In this document: piece by piece, positions 17,537 to 25,979 of the stretch
How the letters are laid out: each line of letters begins with the position of its first letter
Numbering within the stretch: the stretch's first letter is position 1
DNA from: JAMCUI01 sp964520615
GTDB taxonomy: Bacteria; Patescibacteriota; Microgenomatia; 2-02-FULL-39-11
Length of the DNA stretch: 64,000 nt
Direction of reading: 5' to 3'
NCBI GenBank assembly: GCA_964520615.1
Contig: CAZFNL010000137.1
Span: forward strand, 152,917-216,916
Position numbers and translations under genes: made by a program
Notes under the pieces: model-generated
The model's database searches: none
The model's input: only the letters and a program-made list of their open reading frames with translations
Told to the model about the DNA's origin: nothing

Positions 17537-18754
17537 TCAATTGGCTAGATGCCAGTATAATGTCATTTTTCCATTGGGATGGAATATAAATACTCCATTT
17601 CCGGCAGTCTGGCCACCGTGATAATAATATGCGTCGCCCGAATCCACTGCCCTTATGAGCGTATCTGAATCATCATACATATCCACTCCGCTATGGATAC
17701 CCGATTGGTATCTCCATGAATAGGGTGTATGTCCGAAACATTGGGATATGATTGGGTCACTAAGAGGCCAATCCCATGACCCGCTGCCTATAGGCTTTAC
17801 AATTCTGCCAGTTGCCGACACATCATCACATGAATTTGGCTCAAATATAAGCGGTCTGGTAACAAGATCGTTCAAGGGGTTTTCGTACCCGCTCTCAAAA
17901 TTGAATTTATTCAAATCTGCCTCGTTCAGATTATATACGGCAAAGTGAAGATGCGGACCCGTAGAAAAACCGGTATTACCCATTATACCTATCACATCTC
18001 CTTTGGAAACATATCTGGGTACACCAGCTTGGGACAATATAGAGGCAGCCTGCTGGATGCTCTCAGCCTCCTTTTGTGCAGCTTCAAGTTCGCTTCTATA
18101 GATATTTTCGTTGTTTTGGGTTGTCTCCAGAAAAAGTTCCTTTTCTTTTTTCTGTACTGCTAATGTCGCCTGTTCTGCCTGCAATGTGGTTTGAGCCCGG
18201 TTCAATTCCACTTTTTTTTCTTCCCGCAGCTGCTTTTGGTCCTGATAGTTTATCTTGCTGTTTTGCAACTGAAAAAGAAGCCTCCTGTCATGGGCTTGAA
18301 CTATCTGGACATATTTATACCTATTGAAGAAATCTGAAAATTGGTTACTTTCCAAAAGCAGATTGAAGAAAGAAAAGCCACCGTATTTATATGTTGCCAC
18401 CACCCGATCAATAAACATGGATGATATAGTAGTCAACGAATTCTCTAATTGGCTAATTTTACTGTCTAAGTCAGCTATCTGCTGTTCCAACTGATTGATA
18501 TTGTCTTGTGTTGCGGCAATTTTGGCATTGGTTAATTCAATTCTCGTTGTCAGGTAAACTATTTGCGATGCCATACTCTCCCTTTGACTCGCACAGGCAT
18601 TAACCACATCCGTATAACAGGATACTCTTTCATTTGGATCAGTCCTTATTGAACAAGGATCTGTTTGCGGACATGATGAAGCTTTTAAGCTTTTAACATT
18701 CAGGAAAAGAAAAAGGGGAATGCAAAGAAGTATTGGTAACCAGAATTTCCTCAT
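17537..18754 (-). CDS. coiled-coil M23-type peptidase with permuted catalytic domain
   Basis: 405 residues: signal peptide (1-25), long coiled coil (about 57-240), then M23 motifs in unusual order. The usually C-terminal part comes first: KGDVIGIMGNTG and GPHLHF with H268/H270. About 85 residues later comes the usually N-terminal part: GIHSGVDMYD with H354/D358, then GNGVFIFHPNG and TLYWHL (H402) at the very end. All three expected zinc ligands are present. It lies just after ftsE-ftsX, so it is probably the peptidoglycan hydrolase (or activator) driven by FtsEX, as CwlO/EnvC are elsewhere. Confidence 0.85.
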   Translation of the reverse strand: MRKFWLPILLCIPLFLFLNVKSLKASSCPQTDPCSIRTDPNERVSCYTDVVNACASQRESMASQIVYLTTRIELTNAKIAATQDNINQLEQQIADLDSKISQLENSLTTISSMFIDRVVATYKYGGFSFFNLLLESNQFSDFFNRYKYVQIVQAHDRRLLFQLQNSKINYQDQKQLREEKKVELNRAQTTLQAEQATLAVQKKEKELFLETTQNNENIYRSELEAAQKEAESIQQAASILSQAGVPRYVSKGDVIGIMGNTGFSTGPHLHFAVYNLNEADLNKFNFESGYENPLNDLVTRPLIFEPNSCDDVSATGRIVKPIGSGSWDWPLSDPIISQCFGHTPYSWRYQSGIHSGVDMYDDSDTLIRAVDSGDAYYYHGGQTAGNGVFIFHPNGKMTLYWHLAN

Positions 18755-18801
18755 ACATAAGGAGGTGTATCACATTATTACTGCGCGATATCCAATCTTG
18801 A

Positions 18802-19752
18802 TTAATATCTCAAATATCTGGACACTGCTACCAAACTGCTAAAAAGTCCGATAATAAGACCTGACAAAAGCAGTACCACCCAAAGAAGAAGAAAGATTGC
18901 CCCAGAAAACGGCCATATTTGCAGGGTAAATCCTGACATTTCCAAAAGCGGCAGGGCTGGGATGCCTTTCAAAAATGAGGTAATAAAAGGAGATAAATAA
19001 AGCATTATGACAGAAACTATCACCCATGCGCCCGTGGCACCCATAAGTCCGTAAGTTACGCCTTCATAAATGAAAGGTTTTCTGATGTACCAGGGAGTTG
19101 CCCCAACAAGTTTCAGTATCTCTATTTCTTCTTTTTTCAGCGCTATCTTCATGCCTATGCTGGTAAAGAGTATAAAAAATGTGGATATAAAAAGGAAAAA
19201 TATAAAGACTATACCAATCTTTCTAACCGTTGAAGTCCAAGATACTAATGTATCAACAACATCTTTCTGGAAAACTACCTCATCTATACCGGGTTCTTTT
19301 TTTACTATATCTGCAAGGCCTGACAGATACTCTGGAGAGGTAGCTGATATTTCAAGGGATGCCGGAAGTATATCCGCTGTCACCATCTCCAATAGAAGCG
19401 GGTCATTCTTGTTCTGTTCACGATATATGGCAAGCGCCTGATCTTTTGATATATATTTGTAAGTAGCAACCCTACCGGTTGCTTTTAATTTATCAATTAA
19501 AGCATCTATCGAAGCTTTATCTTTCTCATCTTTGAAAAATACGGTCAGTTGCGGCTTTGACTCAAAATAAGTCAATATACCCGAAAGTCCTCCAGCAATA
19601 AATAGAAATACTCCCATCACAAAAAGCGTGACAAAAATCATAAATATCGCGGCAATAGACTGGTATGGCGTGCGACGCAATCTTTGAAAGAAAGAAATAG
19701 ATGATATTGAACGGCTTTTGGGCATATTAAGAATATTTTCCCTTATGTTCAT
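18802..19752 (-). CDS. ftsX: cell-division ABC permease FtsX
   Basis: About 316 residues. One N-terminal membrane helix, an extracellular domain (about 65-175, PQLTVFFKDEKDK and YKYISKDQALAIY), and three C-terminal helices are the FtsX layout. ATG at 19752 is immediately preceded by GTG, either of which could start; both lie inside the ftsE 3' end. Forms a complex with FtsE and signals to the M23 protein encoded next. Confidence 0.92.
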   Translation of the reverse strand: MNIRENILNMPKSRSISSISFFQRLRRTPYQSIAAIFMIFVTLFVMGVFLFIAGGLSGILTYFESKPQLTVFFKDEKDKASIDALIDKLKATGRVATYKYISKDQALAIYREQNKNDPLLLEMVTADILPASLEISATSPEYLSGLADIVKKEPGIDEVVFQKDVVDTLVSWTSTVRKIGIVFIFFLFISTFFILFTSIGMKIALKKEEIEILKLVGATPWYIRKPFIYEGVTYGLMGATGAWVIVSVIMLYLSPFITSFLKGIPALPLLEMSGFTLQIWPFSGAIFLLLWVVLLLSGLIIGLFSSLVAVSRYLRY

Positions 19753-20404
19753 CACGAATTATTTTTCCAGACGATAATACAACAACTCTTTTTTTTAGAC
19801 TGTTTACTATATCCACGTTATGGGTAGCCATCACTACAGTCGTTCCGCTTTTGTTTATATCGCTTATGATTTTAAGAATTTCCCACGATGTTTTTGGGTC
19901 CAGATTACCTGTAGGCTCGTCAGCCAGAAGTATTTTTGCCTCCCCAGCTATTGCACGACCGATTGCAACCCTCTGCTGTTCTCCATACGATAATTGCCCT
20001 ATAAAATGGTTTTCCTTACTATCAAGATGAACAATTTTAAGTACCTCGTCAATTCTCCTGTCTATATCGCTTCGGGATTTACCCAATATCTCCAAAGATA
20101 CGGCTATATTTTCTGCTACAGTCCGATCCGATAAAAGCTTAAAATCCTGAAAGACAAATCCAACTTTTCGGCGCAGGTATGGCAATTTCCTCACTGGCAA
20201 CTTATTTATCTCCCAATCATCCAAGAGAATAGTCCCATGGTTTGGTAATATATCCCGTATCAATAGACGCAATATGGTAGTCTTACCTGCTCCGGATGGA
20301 CCTACCAGAAAAACATACTCACCATTTTCAACTTTCAAATTGATATCATCCAAAGCGGTAGTACTCCTGGAGTATTTTTTGCTGACAGAGTCAAAAAGAA
20401 TCAT
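19727..20404 (-). CDS. ftsE: cell-division ATPase FtsE
   Basis: ABC ATPase of 225 residues: Walker A GPSGAGKTT, Q-loop VFQDFKLL, signature LSYGEQQR, Walker B ILLADEPTGNLDP and switch His in MATHN. Overlaps ftsX. Works with FtsX at the division site to control wall hydrolysis. Confidence 0.94.
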   Translation of the reverse strand: MILFDSVSKKYSRSTTALDDINLKVENGEYVFLVGPSGAGKTTILRLLIRDILPNHGTILLDDWEINKLPVRKLPYLRRKVGFVFQDFKLLSDRTVAENIAVSLEILGKSRSDIDRRIDEVLKIVHLDSKENHFIGQLSYGEQQRVAIGRAIAGEAKILLADEPTGNLDPKTSWEILKIISDINKSGTTVVMATHNVDIVNSLKKRVVVLSSGKIIRDEHKGKYS

Positions 20405-20529
20405 AAAAGAGGAAAATATATATAGTCAAAAAACGAGTTTTCTACAATCAAAACTTTCTGTTTAATCTTCTACTTCCACTTTTCCTATAGCCGTTAATCA
20501 GCCGGCTTTTGCAAGTTTAACTCACTATT

Positions 20530-21012
20530 TTAATTTTCTACCTCTAACTTACCAACATCCATAAACCATCCAGCTTGTTGTGCTGCAAAAGTCTCACCCC
20601 ACACCTTCACTTTCTTCCCTACAAACTGATTTAGATCAAGTACAGAAGAAGTCAGGTAGACGTTTTGACTGGGACCGCCCGGCCTGACCAGATGATGTGT
20701 CCCTTCTCCATCTACACCACCGGCTTCAAGCGTACCCTCTGCAGAATCCTTGAAGTTTTTGGCATTACTTGATCCCACTACCACTTTACCCCCGCTGACA
20801 GATCCTCCTGAAGAACCTCCAATTATAGCATTTCTTGATACTGCTCTTGATAATAGATAGCCTGTCAATCCACCCGCAAACACAATAGTCAAAAGTACTA
20901 CAAGAGACTTTCTGGTAAGAGTTTTGCTTGCAGAACTGGATAATTCATGTACCAAAGGCTTACTGGGAATATCATTCACACTTATCCTTTTGGAACCGAA
21001 TAATCTTTTCAT
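20530..21012 (-). CDS. single-pass membrane protein with OB-like C-terminal domain
   Basis: 160 residues: cytosolic N-terminus (1-36), one membrane helix (about 37-58), a Gly/Ser-rich stretch, then a small beta domain (about 108-158, LDLNQFVGKKVKVWGETF ... WFMDVGKLEV) whose pattern resembles an OB-fold. No enzyme motifs. Lies between prfB and ftsE on the same strand. Function unknown. Confidence 0.65.
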   Translation of the reverse strand: MKRLFGSKRISVNDIPSKPLVHELSSSASKTLTRKSLVVLLTIVFAGGLTGYLLSRAVSRNAIIGGSSGGSVSGGKVVVGSSNAKNFKDSAEGTLEAGGVDGEGTHHLVRPGGPSQNVYLTSSVLDLNQFVGKKVKVWGETFAAQQAGWFMDVGKLEVEN

Positions 21013-21022
21013 ATAATCTATA

Positions 21023-22039
21023 CTATACGACAGTGGCGTATTTTTTCAAGTAGTTTATTATAAAATCCTCAATTTGTCCGTCAAGCACTCTTTTACTATC
21101 AGAAGTCTCATACCCTGTTCGCAAATCTTTCACCAGATGGTAAGGATGAAGCACGTATGAGCGGATTTGGTTACCCCACGAAGCCATCTTGAATTTCCCC
21201 CTAAGTTCCGATAGATGTTTTACTTTTTGCTCTTCCATTATTTGCCATAGTTTTCCCCGTAGTATACGAAGGGCAGTTTCCCGATTTTGTCCCTGATAGC
21301 GCTGCTCCTGACATTCAACAATAATGCCGGTAGGTTTATGTTTCAATCTCACAGCGGTTGAAACTTTATTTACATTTTGCCCTCCTTTACCACCGCTTCG
21401 GAAAAACTCCCATTCCAATTCATCGTCTTTTATTTCCACCTCTCCCGTATTTTCGAGTATGGGAATAACCTCAACGAGTGCAAATGAAGTCTGCCGCAAT
21501 TTGTCTGCGTTAAAAGGAGATTGTCTAACAAGCCTATGCACTCCCGCCTCCCCTTTCAGAAATCCGTATGCCAAATATTCACCGACCGAAAAAGTCACGC
21601 TTTTTATACCTGCTTCATCTCCCGCTACGGAATCAATAATCTCGTAACTCCAACCTTTGGATTCGATAAAGCGCATATACATTCTCATAAGCATCTCAGT
21701 CCAATCCATTGCTTCTGTCCCACCCTGCCCGGCATGTATGGACACTATTGCTCCCTCTCCATCATGAAGCCCTGAGAAATAAAGTTCCATCTCTAGAGAT
21801 GACAATTTTTCATTGGCTTCATCTAGCTTGCCCCCACTTAGTAACCCGCGAACTTCGTCTATTTCTTTTACTTGCTTAGTAAGATGGGTCAGCCTCTTCA
21901 TCTTCTTGGTAGAGTTTTCCCTATCCTGCCAAAAAGCAGGGTTTCCTGATGCCGTTTCAATCTCTATAATCTGCTTTTTTTTCTCTTCAAGATTCATTTT
22001 TAGGATGATATCCTGAAGTCTTTTCTCCAAGTCTTCCAT
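21023..22039 (-). CDS. prfB: peptide chain release factor 2
   Basis: 338 residues. The SPF tripeptide (in VRQSPFNADK) recognises UGA/UAA and the GGQ motif (GGKGGQNVNKVSTA) triggers peptide release. The protein starts at MEDLEKRLQ and lacks the first ~25 residues of classical RF2, and the programmed-frameshift signal CTTTGAC is absent upstream, so it is expressed without recoding. Confidence 0.94.
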   Translation of the reverse strand: MEDLEKRLQDIILKMNLEEKKKQIIEIETASGNPAFWQDRENSTKKMKRLTHLTKQVKEIDEVRGLLSGGKLDEANEKLSSLEMELYFSGLHDGEGAIVSIHAGQGGTEAMDWTEMLMRMYMRFIESKGWSYEIIDSVAGDEAGIKSVTFSVGEYLAYGFLKGEAGVHRLVRQSPFNADKLRQTSFALVEVIPILENTGEVEIKDDELEWEFFRSGGKGGQNVNKVSTAVRLKHKPTGIIVECQEQRYQGQNRETALRILRGKLWQIMEEQKVKHLSELRGKFKMASWGNQIRSYVLHPYHLVKDLRTGYETSDSKRVLDGQIEDFIINYLKKYATVV

Positions 22040-22248
22040 AGCTCACAATTTTCTCATAAAAAATTCAAATAGTAAACTCATATCTTGAAATCTGGCTGAA
22101 AAAGAGTTAAATATACACGTTTTGTATAAAAATAACTGATACAATTACACCTTCCTATTGCATTAGGCAAAAAGCTGAGAGTAGACTGAAAATATATTAA
22201 CAATCAGTAATTATTAGATAGAATAACAAGATTCAAATAATTATTGAT

Positions 22249-23523
22249 ATGAGAAAATTTCTTAATTCAATCAAAAATAAACTTACCAAACTGGGGCCTG
22301 GCTTTATCACTGGTGCTGCCGATGACGACCCTTCTGGAATTGCCACCTACTCTATCGCCGGAGCGCAATTTGGATACCGTCTGAATTTCCTCTCCCTTTT
22401 CCTCACTCCAATGATGATAGCAGTCCAGGAAATGTGCGGAAGGATCGGTATGGTCTCTGGTATGGGACTGGCAGGAACTATAAGAAAATACTATTCCAAG
22501 AAACTTCTTTTTTTTTCAATCATACTTCTTTTTATAGCCAATACTGTAAATATCGGAGCAGACCTTGGTATTATGGCTGCTTCCCTTGAAATGCTTCTGG
22601 GAGTTCCTTTTGTATTCTGGCTTTTTACGGTAACAATTTTCACCATACTAATGGAAGTTTTTGTCCCCTATGATAAATACTCACGATATCTTAAATGGAT
22701 GGGACTGACTCTTCTTGTATACGGTATTACGGCAATTCTGGTAAAACAAAATTGGCTGGATGTAATTAAATTTACACTTATACCTCACATCGAATTAAAC
22801 ATGACTTATCTTATGACTATGGTCGGATTCTTGGGCACCACTATATCCCCTTACCTCTTTTTCTGGCAGGCGGCAGAAGAGGTGGAAGAAGAAATAAAAG
22901 AAGGCAAGATACAGGAATTTGAAGAAACCCCGGCTGTAATTGAAACTGAGGTAAACCGGATGAAAAAAGATACCATCGCAGGCATGATCTTTTCAAATCT
23001 CATTACAGTTTCAATTATACTCACTACAACCGCCACTCTTTATAACCACGGCCTACATGATATCCAAACTCCCCAACAGGCAGCTTTTGCGCTCAAACCT
23101 CTTGCCGGAAACTTTGCCTATATACTCTTTGCTTTTGGAATCATCGGCATCGGGCTGCAAACTGTCCCTATATTAGCCGGAAGCGTAGCCTATGCATTTT
23201 CTGAGGCTTTTGGTTTCAAGGAAGGTCTGGCCAAAAAACTAGCAGAAGCCAAAGTATTTTACGGTACCATCGGTCTTGCAACCATCATCGGGGCGCTTAT
23301 GAATATTATTGGTATAAACGCAATTAAAGCACTTTATTACACTGCAATATTAAATGGCATTATTGCCGTACCACTTATTGCCATAATCATTAGATTAGCT
23401 GATGACGAAAGGATTGTAGGCAGATATAAAAGCGGAAAATGGTCCAGAATTATTGCCTGGATTACTTTTGCCTTTATGGCTATTGCTTCAGCCCTCATGA
23501 TCTATTTCCTTATCAGGGCTTAA
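22249..23523 (+). CDS. Nramp-related divalent metal transporter (NRMT-like)
   Basis: 424 residues with about 11 membrane helices. In helix 1 the Nramp DPGN motif reads DPSG (D27-G30), and in helix 6 the metal-coordinating MPH region reads SPY (TTISPYLFFWQA). Canonical Nramp proteins use the missing Asn and Met to select transition metals; variants lacking them belong to the Nramp-related magnesium transporter group. So Mg2+/Mn2+ uptake is more likely than iron. Stands alone on the plus strand. Confidence 0.85.
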   Translation: MRKFLNSIKNKLTKLGPGFITGAADDDPSGIATYSIAGAQFGYRLNFLSLFLTPMMIAVQEMCGRIGMVSGMGLAGTIRKYYSKKLLFFSIILLFIANTVNIGADLGIMAASLEMLLGVPFVFWLFTVTIFTILMEVFVPYDKYSRYLKWMGLTLLVYGITAILVKQNWLDVIKFTLIPHIELNMTYLMTMVGFLGTTISPYLFFWQAAEEVEEEIKEGKIQEFEETPAVIETEVNRMKKDTIAGMIFSNLITVSIILTTTATLYNHGLHDIQTPQQAAFALKPLAGNFAYILFAFGIIGIGLQTVPILAGSVAYAFSEAFGFKEGLAKKLAEAKVFYGTIGLATIIGALMNIIGINAIKALYYTAILNGIIAVPLIAIIIRLADDERIVGRYKSGKWSRIIAWITFAFMAIASALMIYFLIRA

Positions 23524-23525
23524 TC

Positions 23526-24845
23526 TTATAATATCAAATTCTTTATCCATTCCCCCAACTGGCTCGGCTTTTCAACTACTCTATCTTTAGTTTCTATTCG
23601 AGATATTTCTGCATCTTCACTTTTGACAAAATGTTCGCTCCGGCGGGAAAAGATGAATTCTCCTTTTTCAAGTAAATAAGGTTCGTATTCATCCCGTAAA
23701 TACACTGCCGTCTTACCCTCCATCCTGAAAACTCCAAAATTTCTTCCCGAAATATATTTTGGTTGAACCGAAGAATTACGAAGGATAAGCTGTGAAGCGG
23801 ACAAATTTTCATTTTGTGAATAGTGAAATGGATAATCTCTGCCTAAAAAAGTCGCCAGGTGAAAAGAGACCATTGGTACTAGACCAGCTTCAGCTTCAAG
23901 CCTGCTAAAAAAAGCAGATGATGCAGTAAACCTGGCGTTGCATTCCGAAATATATATTTTACCGGAGTTTTTTTCCACCATAAAATCCAATCCGAAAAAA
24001 CCTCTGAAACCATCTATAAACATTAATTTCCCTACTTTTTCAGTTATTTCCTTTATCAGCTTATTCTGATCAGCCTCAATAAAACCAACCAGCCACTGTC
24101 TGCCGCAGGTCACACCTTTCTTTTCCCGCAGCTCGGGAATATCGCTTATTTGCAGTGCAACAGGACTCACTAGAATATTTCCGTCACTCAAAACACAAAC
24201 ATTATTCAATAATGTATAACCATCGATATATTTATTTACTTTAACTGTTGTATAAGGAAATCTGTCTGCTATCTTTTCAAAGTCATCCTCCGAGCTGATA
24301 AAGAAAGTCGTCTTACCAGCCCATCCGTGGGCAAACTGCACTACAAAGGGAAGATTCAATTCCTTGGCCATCATTTCAAACTTCAGATCATTTAACTTAC
24401 CAGTTAATCCCGGAATACTATTTTCTACTATTTTGTCTCTAACCAATTCATAAAAAAGCACCTTATCTTCAAACCGATCGTTTAGTTCTCTTGTGTTCAC
24501 CAAAGGTCTATAACCCCTTTTGCTGCATAAGAATTCCACTTTCTTTGACGGCTTAAAAACCAAAATATTTGGACGTTTGCTGTGTATTTCAATATATTGG
24601 GAGACTAAAGGATGTGCCAGAAGGCCTCCGGATGTGGCATAAGATCCCAATTTAACCAATTCTTCATTTTCAGAAAGACAAAATATATTGGCTCCTTTTT
24701 TTCTCAACAGTGGAATTATAGGGTCCGGATACAAACATACTATATGATAATTTGACAATACAGTGTCCAATCCTATACCCCTTTTTACATCAGGAGTGAT
24801 GTAAAAAATTTGTTCACCTGAGAAGCTATCTTGCCATTTATTCAT
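23526..24845 (-). CDS. ATP-grasp ligase-like protein
   Basis: 439 residues. The N-terminal domain (1-110) is Rossmann-like; the ATP-grasp core (about 135-345) includes LPFVVQFAHGWAGKTTFFI, VNKYIDGYTLLNNVCVL and the metal-binding end FFGLDFMVEKN...YISECNARFTASSAF. The C-terminal 90 residues are an extra domain. It should join a carboxylate to an amine using ATP. It follows the PLP enzyme by 13 bp, and both lie beside a LysW-like carrier, so a carrier- or amino-acid-linked ligation is plausible (inference). Confidence 0.8.
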   Translation of the reverse strand: MNKWQDSFSGEQIFYITPDVKRGIGLDTVLSNYHIVCLYPDPIIPLLRKKGANIFCLSENEELVKLGSYATSGGLLAHPLVSQYIEIHSKRPNILVFKPSKKVEFLCSKRGYRPLVNTRELNDRFEDKVLFYELVRDKIVENSIPGLTGKLNDLKFEMMAKELNLPFVVQFAHGWAGKTTFFISSEDDFEKIADRFPYTTVKVNKYIDGYTLLNNVCVLSDGNILVSPVALQISDIPELREKKGVTCGRQWLVGFIEADQNKLIKEITEKVGKLMFIDGFRGFFGLDFMVEKNSGKIYISECNARFTASSAFFSRLEAEAGLVPMVSFHLATFLGRDYPFHYSQNENLSASQLILRNSSVQPKYISGRNFGVFRMEGKTAVYLRDEYEPYLLEKGEFIFSRRSEHFVKSEDAEISRIETKDRVVEKPSQLGEWIKNLIL

Positions 24846-24858
24846 AACAACCAGAATA

Positions 24859-25779
24859 TTAGTAATTTTTCCCCGTCAAGATGCACAAAGGATTCTTATA
24901 TTTATAACCATTCTTTGCTGCTTTCCTCACCGCCCCCAAAGTAAGACCGCCTTCTATGGAACAGTTATAACCTTTGCCCAAAAGGTATCTACATTCTCCT
25001 TCCGCCTCTTCATCGGATATAACCCAACCAAAACCTTTACTCCTTTCTACAATATCTGATACCTGAAGTTGTCTTGGAGTAAAACGAGCGACAATCGCAT
25101 CCACAACACTTTTTTTACGCTCAATAAAATCTCTGTCATATAATCCGGCCAAAGGATGAATAGATTGCGATTGGACAAAATGAATGGCAGGATGGTAACC
25201 CCACTTCTTGCATCCCATCGAAAAACCAACAAGAGTCGTACCGCTACTGACAGGCAGAAATACAGCGTCCGGCTTTTCCTCGAAATTGCCTTCTGTAAAC
25301 AGTTCATAAGCTAAAGTTTCATATCCGAAAAGCGCATTTTCGTCTTTGGATTGTCTGAGATTATATACATTATTCTCCTTTGCAAACTTAAAAGCATTAC
25401 TGACTGGTTTATCACTTATCTCCAACCTACATTCTGATTTTTTCAATACTTCAAGTTTTCTTTTGTTTATATTGGGAGAAACGAAAACCGTTAACTTGAT
25501 CCCATGAAGATTGCAATAACAGGCTGCAGATATGGCTGCATTTCCAGATGATGAGATAACTGCAGAATTTATGCCTTTCTCTTCCAACACTGCCGTTTGA
25601 TAAGCAAGACTTCTGTCCTTTACGGAACCAGTAGGATTTTCGTATTCGCACTTAAAATAAGTACTATTATCCCTTTTTAGAGATGTACTTCCCTCACCCA
25701 ATGTCTTTTGAAAATTCCTCTCTACTTTTGGAAGTAATTTTTGGTATTCCCAAATCCCTTTTTTCACTTGTCTGTCCAT
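24859..25779 (-). CDS. PLP-dependent enzyme, threonine synthase/cysteine synthase fold
   Basis: 306 residues of fold-type II. The Schiff-base lysine is K54 in NPTGSVKDRS; SSSGNAAIS binds the PLP phosphate-proximal carboxylate; VSSGTTLVGF is the glycine loop. Shorter than true threonine synthase and without its N-terminal domain, so the exact reaction (beta- or gamma-replacement/elimination on an amino acid) cannot be told. Transcribed with the ATP-grasp gene; diverges from the LysW-like gene across 23 bp. Confidence 0.85.
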   Translation of the reverse strand: MDRQVKKGIWEYQKLLPKVERNFQKTLGEGSTSLKRDNSTYFKCEYENPTGSVKDRSLAYQTAVLEEKGINSAVISSSGNAAISAACYCNLHGIKLTVFVSPNINKRKLEVLKKSECRLEISDKPVSNAFKFAKENNVYNLRQSKDENALFGYETLAYELFTEGNFEEKPDAVFLPVSSGTTLVGFSMGCKKWGYHPAIHFVQSQSIHPLAGLYDRDFIERKKSVVDAIVARFTPRQLQVSDIVERSKGFGWVISDEEAEGECRYLLGKGYNCSIEGGLTLGAVRKAAKNGYKYKNPLCILTGKNY

Positions 25780-25802
25780 ATAAAATATGATTTAATTATA
25801 AT

Positions 25803-25979
25803 ATGGATAACCCTTCGGACAAAGACATCAGTGCAAAATGTCCTGAATGTGACACGCCTCTTACCCTTCTTCAAGATACAAAAGCCGGGCAGGTAGTGGA
25901 ATGCCCTGCTTGCGGCACTGAAAGCGAAGTTGTTAGCCTCGAGCCTCTGCAGCTCTCCCCTTTGGAGGAAGAGAAATAA
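25803..25979 (+). CDS. lysW: LysW-like amino-group carrier protein
   Basis: A 58-residue acidic protein. Two zinc knuckles, C13-C16 (CPEC) and C34-C37 (CPACG), are followed by EVVSLEPLQLSP, closely following LysW of Thermus-type lysine synthesis (CPEC..., CEDCGAELEV..LDPLRLEP). LysW carries its substrate on a C-terminal Glu of EDWGE; here the chain ends EEEK, so the canonical attachment site is absent. No ribosome site is visible; AT-rich boxes just upstream suggest a leaderless mRNA. The last 47 nt overlap the opposing MurD-like gene. Confidence 0.75.
   Translation: MDNPSDKDISAKCPECDTPLTLLQDTKAGQVVECPACGTESEVVSLEPLQLSPLEEEK

Noticed and set aside
18757..18768. AAGGAGGTG on the plus strand beside the M23 start
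   Set aside because: It faces the wrong way for the minus-strand gene and leads into no plus-strand gene.
22040..22110. Programmed frameshift site for prfB
   Set aside because: No CTTTGAC or upstream spacing; the upstream frame ends in an ordinary stop before the ATG.
25797..25802. TATAAT immediately before the LysW-like ATG as its -10 box
   Set aside because: Transcription would start inside the gene; TATGAT at 25786-25791 is a better candidate for a leaderless start.
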